A DNA stretch of 64,000 bases from assembly GCF_026191475.2 (NCBI RefSeq), contig NZ_JAOSLC020000003.1, positions 2,384,487-2,448,486 of the forward strand, given 5' to 3'. The translations under genes were made by a program, and so were the position numbers. The notes beneath the pieces were generated by a model, which was not told where the DNA came from, searched no databases, and was given only the letters and a program-made list of their open reading frames with translations. How positions within the stretch are numbered: position 1 is the stretch's first letter; each line of letters starts with the position of its first letter. Below, one piece after another: positions 19,066 to 28,008 of the stretch. Origin of the DNA: Polaribacter ponticola. Its GTDB lineage: Bacteria; Bacteroidota; Bacteroidia; Flavobacteriales; Flavobacteriaceae.

Positions 19066-19395
19066 ATGCACGTAAATTTACCCAAAAAAATATATTATAA
19101 AATAGGCGAAGTTGCTAAAGCTTTTGGTGTAAATACATCATTAATCCGTTTTTGGGAAAAAGAGTTTGACATTATCAAACCTAAAAAAAATGCTAAAGGA
19201 AACCGTCTTTTTACTCAAGAAGACATTAAAAATTTTAAGCTGATTTTCAATTTAGTAAAAGAAAGAGGTTTTACGCTAGAAGGAGCAAAACAAAAGTTAA
19301 GAAAAAACCCGGAAAGTATATTTAATAATCACGAAATTATAACCAGATTAGAGGCGGTAAGATCAGAACTTCAAAAAATAAAAAATCAACTTTAA
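19066..19395 (+). CDS. MerR-family transcriptional regulator, minimal
   Basis: 109 residues. An N-terminal MerR winged helix (YYKIGEVAKAFGVNTSLIRFWEKEF, then RLFTQEDIKNFKLIFNLVKERG) is followed by a short dimerisation coiled coil ending KIKNQL. There is no effector-binding domain and no cysteine cluster, so it is not a metal sensor. It begins 2 nt after the M23 peptidase stop, so the two are cotranscribed. A palindrome 90 nt downstream of it (19485-19512) is a conceivable target. Confidence 0.88.
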   Translation: MHVNLPKKIYYKIGEVAKAFGVNTSLIRFWEKEFDIIKPKKNAKGNRLFTQEDIKNFKLIFNLVKERGFTLEGAKQKLRKNPESIFNNHEIITRLEAVRSELQKIKNQL

Positions 19396-19484
19396 AATTT
19401 ATTAATTATAATTTTCAATGTTTAGAAACACTATAAAATAGAGACTTTTCTTTAATTTGTATACTGTTTTTAAATTTGGATGAA

Positions 19485-19512
19485 ATGCATAGTTATATTA
19501 TTTACTATGCAT
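19485..19512 (+). promoter_or_regulatory. 9-bp inverted repeat before acyl-CoA dehydrogenase promoter, candidate operator
   Basis: ATGCATAGT (19485-19493) and ACTATGCAT (19504-19512) are exact complements with a 10-nt spacer. The centre lies about 44 nt before the presumed transcription start behind the -7 box at 19529. Position and symmetry fit a dimeric regulator, for example a fatty-acid-responsive factor or the adjacent MerR protein; neither is shown. Confidence 0.5.
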
Positions 19513-19528
19513 GCATAATATTTTTCGC

Positions 19529-19536
19529 TATATTTG
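19529..19536 (+). promoter_or_regulatory. -7 box (TATATTTG) of the fatty-acid operon
   Basis: A perfect TAnnTTTG match 30 nt before the ATG at 19566. Because it sits inside the longer open frame that begins at 19476, it argues that 19566 is the true start. No -33 TTG is seen at the right distance, consistent with a regulated promoter. Confidence 0.5.
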
Positions 19537-19565
19537 AGAACTTATCAATTATAAAATTAAATATT

Positions 19566-21380
19566 ATGCCAAAAAAGTATGTAGATCTCGAAACTCTTAA
19601 ATACATACTTTATGATATACACAAGTTAGAAAATTTATTGACTGCAGAAAGATTTCAAGATCACGATATGGAATCTTTAAATCTTTTTATAGATTCTGTA
19701 AAAGAGTTTTCTGACAGAGAATTGTATCCATATTTTAAAGAAATGGATGAAAACCCTGCATATCATAAAGACGGAACTGTAATTGTTCACAAACAAGTAG
19801 AAACTGTAATGCGTCAATCTGGTGAAATGGGCATTATTGCAGCCTGTTTTAATTATGAAGACGGTGGTTTGCAGATGCCAATATCTGTTTTTCAAGCAGT
19901 TTTATACATTATGGATGCGGCAAATAATCATTTACCAGGCTATCCGAGCTTAACATTAGGATCTGCAGAATTAATTGTGGAATTTGGAACTGAAGAATTA
20001 AAGAAAACCTACGTGCCAAACATGCTTTCTGGAACTTGGGGCGGAACCATGTGTTTAACAGAACCGCAAGCGGGAAGTTCTTTGTCGGATATTACTACAA
20101 AGGCAACTCCAACAGAAGATGGATTTTATAAAATAAGCGGACAAAAAATATTTATTTCTGGTGGAGATCATCAATATGCAGACAATTTTGTGCATTTGGT
20201 GTTAGCAAGAATTGAAGGCGCTCCAAAAGGAACCAAAGGGATTTCTCTTTTTGTAGTTCCTAAAAACAGACTAAAAGAAGACGGAACGTTAGAATATAAT
20301 GATGTAATGACGGTTGCCGATTTTCAGAAAATGGGACAACGCGGTTATTGCACAACACATTTAGGTTTTGGAGATAAAGACGATTGTAGAGGTTGGCTTG
20401 TTGGCGAAGAACACAAAGGTTTAAACCAAATGTTTTTAATGATGAATGGCGCAAGAATTGCCGTTGGTCGTGGTGCCGCAGCAATTACAATGGCAGCTTA
20501 CAGAGCATCATTACAATATGCAAATGAAAGACCTCAAGGAAGAAAATTATCTGCTGATGGAAAGAAAAATCCGACAGAAAAACAGAGTTTAATTATTGAG
20601 CATCCAGATGTTAGAAGAATGTTATTGTTGCAAAAATCAATTGCAGAAGGTTCTTTAAGTTTGGTGTTTTTGGCTTCAAAATATCACGATATTATTCATT
20701 CAACCTCATCAAAAGAAGAGAAAGAAAAATACAATTTGTTGTTAGAAATGATAATTCCGATTGTAAAAACGTTTCCTTCGGAAGCTGGAGCAGAATCGGT
20801 TGATAATGGCTTACAAGTGCTTGGTGGTTACGGATTTTGTACAGACTTCTCGTTACAACAATATTACAGAGATATTAGAATTTCTGCTTTGTATGAAGGT
20901 ACAACCGGAATTCAATCCCAAGATTTGTTAGGTAGAAAAGTACCAATGCAAAACGGAAAAGGTTTGGAGTTATTGGTTGCCGAAATTATGCAAACAATTC
21001 AGTTGGCTTCTAAAGATGATGATTTAAAAAAGTATGCAAATGTTTTAGGCGAAAAACTACAACTTTCTCAAAAAGTATTGGGTCATTTAATGCCTTTTGC
21101 AATGAAAGGAAACTACGAGCGCTACTTGGCAGATGCTAATTTATTTATGGAATATATGAGCATTATTACTTTAGGTTGGTTATGGTTAGAAATGGCTGTT
21201 GATGCTAAAAACGAATTAGGTAATTCTGATAGAAAATATTCCGAAACGTTTTATGAAAGTAAAATTCATACGATGAAATTCTACTTTAAATATGAAGTTC
21301 CAAAAACAAATTCGTTAGCAGAATCTTTAATGAATAATGAAGAAATAACCATTAAAAAAGACAAAGAATACATTTTATAA
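19566..21380 (+). CDS. Acyl-CoA dehydrogenase, long form
   Basis: 604 residues from MPKKYVDLETLKYILYDIH; the frame is open further up but a -7 box lies in that extension. An FAD-dependent dehydrogenase of fatty acyl-CoA in beta-oxidation. Seen: middle-domain motif MCLTEPQAGSSLSDITTKA, FAD/substrate segment KIFISGGDHQ, and the C-terminal ALYEGTTGIQSQDLLGRK with the catalytic Glu region. The C-terminal domain past about residue 480 is that of the 600-residue FadE5-like group. It heads an operon with an SDR whose ATG overlaps its stop (TAATG). Confidence 0.93.
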   Translation: MPKKYVDLETLKYILYDIHKLENLLTAERFQDHDMESLNLFIDSVKEFSDRELYPYFKEMDENPAYHKDGTVIVHKQVETVMRQSGEMGIIAACFNYEDGGLQMPISVFQAVLYIMDAANNHLPGYPSLTLGSAELIVEFGTEELKKTYVPNMLSGTWGGTMCLTEPQAGSSLSDITTKATPTEDGFYKISGQKIFISGGDHQYADNFVHLVLARIEGAPKGTKGISLFVVPKNRLKEDGTLEYNDVMTVADFQKMGQRGYCTTHLGFGDKDDCRGWLVGEEHKGLNQMFLMMNGARIAVGRGAAAITMAAYRASLQYANERPQGRKLSADGKKNPTEKQSLIIEHPDVRRMLLLQKSIAEGSLSLVFLASKYHDIIHSTSSKEEKEKYNLLLEMIIPIVKTFPSEAGAESVDNGLQVLGGYGFCTDFSLQQYYRDIRISALYEGTTGIQSQDLLGRKVPMQNGKGLELLVAEIMQTIQLASKDDDLKKYANVLGEKLQLSQKVLGHLMPFAMKGNYERYLADANLFMEYMSIITLGWLWLEMAVDAKNELGNSDRKYSETFYESKIHTMKFYFKYEVPKTNSLAESLMNNEEITIKKDKEYIL

Positions 21381-22153
21381 TGAAGATAAACGAACAATTT
21401 AATTTAGAAGGAAAAGTTGCTATAATTACCGGTTCTAGTAAAGGAATTGGAAAAGCAATAGCCAAAGGTTTAGCAGAAAACGGAGCACAAGTTGTAATTT
21501 CAAGTAGAAATCAAGAGGCTTGTGATGAAGTTGTAAAAGAATTTACAAACGAAGGTTTAAAAGCAATCGGAATTGCTTGTCATATTGGTAAAGAAGATCA
21601 GCGTAAAAATTTAGTAGAAAAAACAGTTGAAGCTTTTGGACGCATAGATATCTTGGTAAATAATGCAGCAATAAATCCAGTTTTTGGACCTATTGAAGAT
21701 GTTACGCCAGAAATTTTTGATAAGATTATGGATGTAAACGTAAAAGCTCCTTGGTCTTTATCAAACTTGGTTTTACCACATTTTAAAGCGAATAAAAACG
21801 GAAGCATCATTAATATTGCATCTGTAGAATCTTTAACTCCTGGTTTCGGATTAGGGATTTACAGCACAAGTAAAGCTGCAATTTTAATGTTGACTAAAAA
21901 TCAAGCAAAAGAATGGGGACAACACGGTGTAAAAGCCAATGCAATTTGTCCAGGTTTGATTAAGACAAAATTCAGTGCAGCCTTATGGCAAAACGAAAAA
22001 ATATTAGGTAAGATTGAAAAATCGTTACCAAGTGCAAGAATGGGAATGCCAGAAGAAATGGTTGGTTTGGCTTGTTTATTAGCTTCTGATGCAGGAAATT
22101 ATATGACTGGCGGCGTTTATACTGCTGATGGAGGTTATATGATTGCTGGATAA
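21380..22153 (+). CDS. SDR-family oxidoreductase
   Basis: 257 residues, classical short-chain dehydrogenase. The cofactor motif TGSSKGIGKAIAKG, NNAAINP, the catalytic Ser in NIASVESL and the YSTSKAA box (Tyr-x3-Lys) are all present. The C-terminus GNYMTGGVYTADGGYMIAG is typical of the FabG-like group. Its start codon shares one base with the stop of the dehydrogenase before it, so translation is coupled. Likely role: oxidation or reduction of a hydroxyacyl-CoA in the same pathway; substrate not determinable. Confidence 0.93.
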   Translation: MKINEQFNLEGKVAIITGSSKGIGKAIAKGLAENGAQVVISSRNQEACDEVVKEFTNEGLKAIGIACHIGKEDQRKNLVEKTVEAFGRIDILVNNAAINPVFGPIEDVTPEIFDKIMDVNVKAPWSLSNLVLPHFKANKNGSIINIASVESLTPGFGLGIYSTSKAAILMLTKNQAKEWGQHGVKANAICPGLIKTKFSAALWQNEKILGKIEKSLPSARMGMPEEMVGLACLLASDAGNYMTGGVYTADGGYMIAG

Positions 22154-22201
22154 AACAGTTTGCAGTTTCAGTTTACAGTAAACAATAATTAGAGAGTGAT
22201 T

Positions 22202-22227
22202 TGTCATTTCGACGATAGGAGAAATCT
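22202..22227. repeat. Partial copy of a dispersed palindromic repeat
   Basis: TGTCATTTCGAC followed by GGAGAAATCT after five bases. The complement of the same string, with the same spacing, forms the right half of the larger palindrome at 37312-37390. It lies in the 100-nt gap between two genes of the fatty-acid operon. Confidence 0.55.
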
Positions 22228-22253
22228 CATATAGCTCAATTAAATTTTAAGGA

Positions 22254-23471
22254 ATGAACTTCGAATACTCACAAAAATCAATAGAATTACAACATAAATT
22301 ATCAACTTTTATAGAAGAACACATTGTTCCTATTGAAGAAGAATTTATTGCTTTTCAAAGTGATACAAACAATATATGGAAGCGATTTCCGAAGACAGAA
22401 ACGTTAAAACAAAAAGCGAAAGAAGCTGGTTTATGGAATTTGTTTTTACCAAAAGATTATGGCGATTTAAGTCCGGGTTTAACCAATTTAGAATACGCGC
22501 CACTTGCTGAAATAATGGGCGAGAAAATCTGGATTTCAGAAATTTTTAATTGTTCTGCTCCAGATACTGGAAATATGGAAGTTTTAGCAAAATACGGAAA
22601 TGAAGCCCAGAAAAAACAATGGTTAGAACCTTTGATGAAAGGAGAAATTCGTTCTGCTTTTTTAATGACAGAACCACAAGTTGCTTCTTCAGATGCTACA
22701 AATATTGAAACGTCCATAGTTTTAGAAGGAGACGAATATGTAATTAACGGAAGAAAATGGTGGTCTTCTGGCGCAATGGATCCACATTGTAAAGTTGCCA
22801 TTATCATGGGAAAAACCGATGTAAATGCGCACAGGCATCAACAACAAAGTATGGTGTTGGTTCCTATGAATACTGAGGGTTTAGAAATTATTCGTCCGCT
22901 TTCTGTAATGGGTTATTACGATTCTCCAGAAGGTCACGCAGAAATTCAATTAACTAATGTTCGTGTTCCAAAAGAGAATTTAATTTTGGGTGAAGGAAGA
23001 GGTTTTGAAATTGCCCAAGGTCGTTTAGGTCCTGGTAGAATTCATCATTGTATGCGTTTGGTTGGTATGGCGCAATATGCGTTAGAAACGATGTCTAAAA
23101 GAACATTAGAGAGAGAAACTTTTGGTAAAAAGTTTTATGATTATAGTAGCATTCGTCACGAAATTGCAAAATCGCAATGTGAAATTGAACAAGCACGTTT
23201 GTTAACACTTTCTGCTGCCGATAAAATGGATAAAGCAGGAAATAAAGAAGCTAAAGATATTATTGCAATGATAAAAATTGTAGCTCCAAATATGGCATTG
23301 AATGTTATTGATAGAGCCATGCAAATTTTAGGTGGAAAAGGAGTTGGTCCAGATACGTATTTACCACATTATTTTGCCATTGCAAGAATGTTACGTTTAG
23401 CAGATGGACCAGATGAAGTGCACATGTATCAATTAGGAAAAAGTTGTATTAAGAAATACGGAAATAAATAA
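22254..23471 (+). CDS. Acyl-CoA dehydrogenase, ACAD10/11 type
   Basis: 405 residues, FAD-dependent. Motifs [34 protein letters not shown], the RxTFGK-like RETFGKKF and the C-terminal [19 protein letters not shown] are those of the acyl-CoA dehydrogenase subgroup fused to a phosphotransferase in animal ACAD10/11. Here the kinase part is the next gene, whose ATG overlaps this stop (TAATG). In that family the dehydrogenase-like enzyme acts on a 4-phosphorylated acyl-CoA, so a role in 4-hydroxyacid breakdown is inferred. Confidence 0.92.
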   Translation: MNFEYSQKSIELQHKLSTFIEEHIVPIEEEFIAFQSDTNNIWKRFPKTETLKQKAKEAGLWNLFLPKDYGDLSPGLTNLEYAPLAEIMGEKIWISEIFNCSAPDTGNMEVLAKYGNEAQKKQWLEPLMKGEIRSAFLMTEPQVASSDATNIETSIVLEGDEYVINGRKWWSSGAMDPHCKVAIIMGKTDVNAHRHQQQSMVLVPMNTEGLEIIRPLSVMGYYDSPEGHAEIQLTNVRVPKENLILGEGRGFEIAQGRLGPGRIHHCMRLVGMAQYALETMSKRTLERETFGKKFYDYSSIRHEIAKSQCEIEQARLLTLSAADKMDKAGNKEAKDIIAMIKIVAPNMALNVIDRAMQILGGKGVGPDTYLPHYFAIARMLRLADGPDEVHMYQLGKSCIKKYGNK

Positions 23472-24529
23472 TGAGTAATCAAAAAGTAAGAAAAGGCGAA
23501 GAATTAAATGAAGTTTTGTTGAAGAAATATCTTCAAGAAAATAAATTGATAAATTCCGTAGAAAGCGATTTATTAGTCAATCAATTTACACACGGTTATT
23601 CTAACTTAACGTATTTACTTCAGATTGAAAATAAAGAATATGTGTTGAGAAAACCACCAGTTGGCGCCATTAAACGCGGTCACGATATGAGTCGTGAATT
23701 TAAAGTGCAAAGTGGTGTAAGCAAAGCGTTTTCTAAAGTGCCAAAAATGTATGCTTTTTGTGAAGATGAAGTTGTTTTAGGAAGTGATTTCTACATCATG
23801 GAAAAAGTTGAAGGGATCATTTTAAACTATAAAGAAGCGAAACAAAGAAATATTCTGCAAGCGGAATATAAAACCATTGCAAACTCTTGGTTAGATACGT
23901 TGGTAGAATTACATAATGTTGATTATAAATCGGTTGGTTTAACTGATTTAGGAAGGCCAGAAGGATATGTAGAAAGACAAGTTTCTAATTGGGGAAAACA
24001 ATATCTAAAAGCAAAGACAGATGAATATCCAGAAGCAGAAATGGTAATGCAATGGATGCAAGAAAATCAACCAACAGTATATAATCATTGTTTAATTCAT
24101 AATGATTTTAAGTACGATAATGTTGTTTTTAAAGATGATTCTTGGAACGAAGTTTCTGCTGTTTTAGATTGGGAAATGGCAACTTTGGGAGATCCGTTAA
24201 TGGATTTAGGAACTTCACTTGGTTATTGGACAATTGCCACAGATCACAATTTTGTAAAACAAGGAATTCCGTCTCCAACAATTTTTGAAGGAAACCCAAT
24301 TAGAAGTGAAATAGCGCAAATGTATGCTGAAAAATCAGGTAGAAATGTAGATAATTTGGTGTTTTATTATGCTTTCGGATTGTTTAAAATAGCAGTGATT
24401 GCGCAACAAATTTATTATCGATATAAAAAAGGTTGGACTACAGATCCGCGTTTTGCTAATTTGAATAAAGCTGCCGAATTATGCTGTAAACTGGCTCTAA
24501 AATCGATAAAAACAAATAAAATTGATTAA
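23471..24529 (+). CDS. Aminoglycoside-phosphotransferase-fold kinase, probable 4-hydroxyacyl-CoA kinase
   Basis: 352 residues with the APH kinase fold: TLLQIENKEYVLRKPP (ATP-binding Lys), catalytic loop LIHNDFKYDNVVF (HxDxxxxN) and metal-binding DWEMATLGDPLMDLG. This matches the ACAD10/11 N-terminal kinase and LvaA of the levulinate pathway, not antibiotic resistance. Coupled to the ACAD gene in front. I infer that it phosphorylates the 4-hydroxyl of acyl-CoAs so that the partner enzyme can convert them to beta-oxidation intermediates. Confidence 0.88.
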   Translation: MSNQKVRKGEELNEVLLKKYLQENKLINSVESDLLVNQFTHGYSNLTYLLQIENKEYVLRKPPVGAIKRGHDMSREFKVQSGVSKAFSKVPKMYAFCEDEVVLGSDFYIMEKVEGIILNYKEAKQRNILQAEYKTIANSWLDTLVELHNVDYKSVGLTDLGRPEGYVERQVSNWGKQYLKAKTDEYPEAEMVMQWMQENQPTVYNHCLIHNDFKYDNVVFKDDSWNEVSAVLDWEMATLGDPLMDLGTSLGYWTIATDHNFVKQGIPSPTIFEGNPIRSEIAQMYAEKSGRNVDNLVFYYAFGLFKIAVIAQQIYYRYKKGWTTDPRFANLNKAAELCCKLALKSIKTNKID

Positions 24530-24549
24530 AAATAATCACGAACTATCAA

Positions 24550-24639
24550 TTCGAGTGATTTTGAAGAACGAAAAAATTGTATCGAGAACTCATTAAAACT
24601 TCTCGATACAAAATTCTTGAAAAAAGAATTTCACTCGAA
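24550..24639. repeat. Nested palindromic repeat between two genes
   Basis: Outer arms TTCGAGTGA (24550-24558) and TCACTCGAA (24631-24639) enclose inner arms TGTATCGAGAA (24578-24588) and TTCTCGATACA (24600-24610). Both pairs are exact complements and would fold as a long interrupted hairpin. A half copy lies at 25132-25192. It resembles a REP/BIME-type intergenic element. Confidence 0.7.
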
Positions 24640-24658
24640 GTGACAATACTTAAGAAAT

Positions 24659-25042
24659 ATGGAAGAAAATCATCAAAATATAAATAAAGAAGGTTTAGCA
24701 GTTTTATCAAATTTTGATGAAAACACTCCTGTTTTTATGCTTAATTATTTGAATTATAAAGAACGAGTTTCTTCCACAGGAAAAACTGGAAAAGAAACCT
24801 ATAAAGAATATATGAAAGCTGCCTTTCCTTTTTTCCAAAAGATAGAAGCAGAAATCATTTTTAAAGGAAAACCAATGGCAACTATTATTGGACCTACGGA
24901 AGAAAAATTATGGGACGAGTTGTTAATTTTAAAATACGCAAACAAAAATGAATTTTTTAAGTTGATGCAATTCAAAGAATATCCAAGAGAATTGAGAGCG
25001 TCTGCATTATCAGATTCAAGATTAATATGTTGTAAATTATAA
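24659..25042 (+). CDS. DUF1330-like small protein (dimeric alpha/beta barrel fold)
   Basis: 127 residues. PVFMLNYLNYKERVS, YKEYMKAAFPFFQKIEAEIIFKG and FFKLMQFKEYPRELRASALSDSRLI fit the ferredoxin-like DUF1330 pattern of small cytosolic proteins. It is flanked on both sides by palindromic repeats within the fatty-acid gene group. Enzymatic activity is unknown. Confidence 0.75.
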   Translation: MEENHQNINKEGLAVLSNFDENTPVFMLNYLNYKERVSSTGKTGKETYKEYMKAAFPFFQKIEAEIIFKGKPMATIIGPTEEKLWDELLILKYANKNEFFKLMQFKEYPRELRASALSDSRLICCKL

Positions 25043-25131
25043 TATAACATCATAATTGTTTTAACAAGACTGATTTGCGTTAGGGATTGAAACCTTTCGA
25101 CTTTGCTCAAGACAGGCTCTATCCTTTTTAG

Positions 25132-25192
25132 TTGTCAGTTCGAGTGAATTTTTGAAGGATGAAAAAAATTTGTATCAAGAACAAAGTAAAAT
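25132..25192. repeat. Half copy of the nested palindromic repeat
   Basis: TTGTCAGTTCGAGTGAA, then TTTGTATCAAGAAC after a variable stretch. The complement strand of 24600-24643 has the same order of blocks (TTGTCACTTCGAGTGAA ... TTTGTATCGAGAA). The neighbouring 25077-25125 also has mosaic repeat character, with TTTCGACTTTGCTCAAGAC. Confidence 0.5.
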
Positions 25193-25264
25193 ATATAGTG
25201 TAAAGCCCGACTTGGTCCTGAATGTTTTCAGGATAAAAGAACGCCTAAATTAAAATTTAATAAT

Positions 25265-26017
25265 ATGGAAGTAAAAAACAAAATAGTAATTGTAACAGGA
25301 GCCGGTTCTGGAATTGGAAGAGCAACTGCAATTCATTTTGCAAAACATGGAGCAACGGTTGTTGTTTCTGATATCAATTTAGAAAAAGCTCAAAAAGTTT
25401 CGGAAGAAATTGTAACAAATAAAGGAAATGCACTACCAATAAAAGCAAACGTTGCAAAATATGAAGAAGTAGAAAACTTAATAAAAGAAACTGTTTCTGA
25501 GTTTGGAAAGTTAGATGTTATTGTAAACAATGCAGGTATTGGCCCACATTTGTTAAAAACACATGAATCTACATTAAAAGATTGGGAGCGCGTAATTTCT
25601 GTAAATCAAACTGGTGTTTTTTACTGTATGAAAGTAGCTTTAAATCAGTTTTTAGAACAAGGTTATGGTAATATTGTAAATATTGCATCATTGGCAGGTT
25701 TAAAAGCATCACCCAATAATATTAGTTATAGCGCAAGTAAATTTGCAGTTGTTGGTATGACAAAGTCTGCTGCAATGGAATATGCAACTAAAAATATTAG
25801 AGTAAATGCAGTATGTCCTGGTTACACGGAATCTGCATTGTTAAATCAATTAATTAATGCAAAACCAGAAATGGATGCCATTCTTAAAAGTGTAATTCCG
25901 ATGAAACGATACGGAAAAGCAATAGAAATTGCAGATGCTGTTGTTTGGTTAGCATCAGATAATACACGCTTTATTACAGGGCAAACGATTACGTTAGATG
26001 GTGGAACATCGCTTTAA
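25265..26017 (+). CDS. SDR-family oxidoreductase
   Basis: 250 residues, classical short-chain dehydrogenase. TGAGSGIGRATAIH (nucleotide binding), NNAGIGP, Ser in NIASLAGL, YSASKFA (Tyr-x3-Lys) and the C-terminal TRFITGQTITLDGGTSL. An Asp after beta-strand 2 (VVVSDINLEKA) favours NAD(H). It is separated from the preceding gene by 222 nt of repeat-rich DNA, so cotranscription with the fatty-acid genes is possible but not certain. Substrate unknown. Confidence 0.92.
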   Translation: MEVKNKIVIVTGAGSGIGRATAIHFAKHGATVVVSDINLEKAQKVSEEIVTNKGNALPIKANVAKYEEVENLIKETVSEFGKLDVIVNNAGIGPHLLKTHESTLKDWERVISVNQTGVFYCMKVALNQFLEQGYGNIVNIASLAGLKASPNNISYSASKFAVVGMTKSAAMEYATKNIRVNAVCPGYTESALLNQLINAKPEMDAILKSVIPMKRYGKAIEIADAVVWLASDNTRFITGQTITLDGGTSL

Positions 26018-26035
26018 ATTGTAAATAAAAAAAGG

Positions 26036-26043
26036 TATTTTTG
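26036..26043 (+). promoter_or_regulatory. -7 box (TATTTTTG) before lemA
   Basis: A TAnnTTTG match 34 nt before the lemA ATG, probably serving the lemA-TPM-TPM group. Confidence 0.45.
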
Positions 26044-26077
26044 TAAAACAAAAAATCAATATTAAAATTTAGAAATT

Positions 26078-26686
26078 ATGAAAAAATGGTTAATCCCAGT
26101 AATTATTATAGCTGTAATAGGATATTCAGTTTATAGTTGGGCGGTAGGATTTAATAATACTGCAGTAACGTACCAAGAAGATGCTAAAACAACTTGGTCT
26201 AATGTAGAAAGTTCTTATCAACGTAGAAACGATTTAATAGGTAACTTAGTTAAAACTGTACAAGGTGCTGCAGATTTTGAAAAAAGTACTTTGGTTGAGG
26301 TTATTAATGCAAGAGCAAAAGCAACTTCTGTAAATATAAATGCGGGTGATTTAACTCCAGAAAAAATGGCGCAATTTCAACAAGCACAAGCGGGTATGAG
26401 TGGTGCACTTTCAAAATTATTAGTATCTGTTGAGCGTTACCCAGAATTAAAAGCAAATGCAAATTTTTTGGAATTACAAAGTCAATTAGAAGGTACAGAA
26501 AACAGAATAAATGTAGCTAGAGATCGTTTTAACGAAGGTGTAAATAAGTACAATAAACATATAAAAGTGTTTCCAAATTCTATGTTAGCAGGTTGGTTTA
26601 ATTTTGACGAAATGAATCGTTTTAAAGCGAATGCAGGTTCTGAAAATGCTCCAGATATAGACTTCGATTTTAACAAGAAAAAATAA
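26078..26686 (+). CDS. lemA: LemA family protein
   Basis: 202 residues. One N-terminal membrane helix (WLIPVIIIAVIGYSVYSWAV) and a long helical bundle containing the family strings NVESSYQRRNDLIGNLVKTV, LLVSVERYPELKANANFLELQSQLEGTENRI and ARDRFNEGVNKYN. LemA proteins are membrane proteins of unclear role, often beside TPM-domain genes as here (6 nt to the next gene). Confidence 0.95.
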   Translation: MKKWLIPVIIIAVIGYSVYSWAVGFNNTAVTYQEDAKTTWSNVESSYQRRNDLIGNLVKTVQGAADFEKSTLVEVINARAKATSVNINAGDLTPEKMAQFQQAQAGMSGALSKLLVSVERYPELKANANFLELQSQLEGTENRINVARDRFNEGVNKYNKHIKVFPNSMLAGWFNFDEMNRFKANAGSENAPDIDFDFNKKK

Positions 26687-26692
26687 GTATAG

Positions 26693-27130
26693 ATGTCTAA
26701 AGTAGAAGCTTTTCTTACTCCACAAGAAGAACAAGAAATTATTTCTGCTATTGTAGTTGCAGAGAAAAATACTTCTGGTGAAATTCGTGTTCATATAGAG
26801 GCTAACTCTAAAAAAGAGCATTACGATCGCGCATTAGAAGTATTTTCTCTCTTAAAAATGGACAAAACAAAAGACGCAAATGCTGTTTTAATTTATGTTG
26901 CTGTAGAGGATAAGAAATTTGTAATTTATGGTGACAAAGGAATTGATAAAGTTGTGCCAAAGGATTTTTGGAATACTACAAAAGATGTAATACAAAACCA
27001 TTTTAAATTAGGTGATTTTAAACAAGGAATTGTTGATGGGATTTTAAAAGCAGGAGAAGAATTGCAAGCACATTTTCCATGGCAAACAGATGATGTAGAT
27101 GAACTTTCTAATGAGATTTCTAAAGGATGA
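26693..27130 (+). CDS. TPM-domain protein, short soluble form
   Basis: 145 residues with a single TPM (TLP18.3/Psb32/MOLO-1) domain: FLTPQEEQEIISAIVVAEKNTSGEIRVHIE, VLIYVAVEDKKFVIYGDKGID and the C-terminal GDFKQGIVDGILKAGEEL. No signal peptide or membrane helix is seen. The next gene begins 4 nt before this one ends (overlapping ATGA), so the two TPM proteins are translationally coupled. Confidence 0.9.
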   Translation: MSKVEAFLTPQEEQEIISAIVVAEKNTSGEIRVHIEANSKKEHYDRALEVFSLLKMDKTKDANAVLIYVAVEDKKFVIYGDKGIDKVVPKDFWNTTKDVIQNHFKLGDFKQGIVDGILKAGEELQAHFPWQTDDVDELSNEISKG

Positions 27131-27981
27131 ATTTTTTAAGTAAACAGTTTTTAGGAGGCAGTTTTCAGCTAGCAAGTTTGGGTAAAAAACTGGTGTTAGT
27201 TTTTGCTTTTATCTTTTCTATAAATGTTTTTGGGCAAGGATATAAAATACCCGAAAAACCAAAGTTTCAAACGAGTGTTTATGATTTTGTAAATTTACTT
27301 TCTACATCTCAAAAAACAAGTTTAGAAAGCAAACTTGTTAGATATTCAGACACAACTTCAACGCAAATTGTAATTGCAATTATTTCTAGTACTAAAGGTG
27401 AAAACATTAACTATCTAGCCGCAAATTGGGGAGAAAAATGGGGTATTGGAGATGCTGAAAAAGATAATGGTATTTTAGTTTTATTAGCTAAAGACGATAA
27501 GAAAATAGCTATTCAGAACGGAAAAGGAGTAGAGCATTTACTAACAGATTTTCAGTCGAAAAGAATTATTGAACGTGTAATTATTCCTGAATTTAGAAAA
27601 GGAGATTTTTATCGTGGTTTAGATAAAGGAGCAGAATACATTTTTAAAACCTTAAAAGGTGAGTTTAAAGGATCTCGCAAGCAAGAATCTAAAGGTTTTG
27701 ATCCTGGGGTTATTTTCTTTATTTTAATAGTTGTGGTTCTTTTTATTCTTATTTCTAGAGGAAATAAGAATAATAAAGGTGGTAGAAGACGTTATAGAAA
27801 AAGATCTGTTGCTGCAGATATTTTTGAAACCATTATTTTAAGTAATTCCGGTAGAAGCGGAGGCGGTTTTGGCGGCTTTGGCGGTTCATCTTCTTCAGGT
27901 GGAGGTTTCGGCGGTGGTGGCTTCGGAGGCGGTTTTGGCGGTGGAAGTTTTGGCGGTGGTGGAGCTTCTGGTGGTTGGTAA
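27127..27981 (+). CDS. TPM-domain protein with membrane helix and glycine-rich tail
   Basis: 284 residues. An N-terminal signal (LVLVFAFIFSINVFGQ), a TPM domain (about 45-180, VYDFVNLLSTSQKTSLESKL and KKIAIQNGKGVEHLLTDF), a membrane helix (VIFFILIVVVLFILIS) and a long Gly/Ser/Phe-rich tail ending GGASGGW. This is the usual membrane partner of LemA in Bacteroidota. The Gly-rich tail is low complexity and common in the family. Confidence 0.92.
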   Translation: MNFLSKQFLGGSFQLASLGKKLVLVFAFIFSINVFGQGYKIPEKPKFQTSVYDFVNLLSTSQKTSLESKLVRYSDTTSTQIVIAIISSTKGENINYLAANWGEKWGIGDAEKDNGILVLLAKDDKKIAIQNGKGVEHLLTDFQSKRIIERVIIPEFRKGDFYRGLDKGAEYIFKTLKGEFKGSRKQESKGFDPGVIFFILIVVVLFILISRGNKNNKGGRRRYRKRSVAADIFETIILSNSGRSGGGFGGFGGSSSSGGGFGGGGFGGGFGGGSFGGGGASGGW

Positions 27982-28008
27982 TCAACGCATTTTAATCTTC
28001 TAAAAAAA

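Noticed and set aside
19476..19565. Upstream extension of the acyl-CoA dehydrogenase reading frame
   Set aside because: Contains the operator-like palindrome and a perfect -7 box; the family N-terminus begins at 19566.
23471..24529. Aminoglycoside resistance gene
   Set aside because: The APH fold is shared, but coupling to an ACAD10/11-type gene indicates acyl-CoA metabolism.
25077..25093. GTTAGGGATTGAAAC, resembling the 3' end of CRISPR repeats
   Set aside because: Single copy with no spaced repeats and no cas genes; part of mosaic intergenic repeat DNA.
27840..27970. Gly-rich repeat tail of the TPM protein as a possible silk-like or RNA-binding module
   Set aside because: Such tails are usual in this membrane family; low complexity only.
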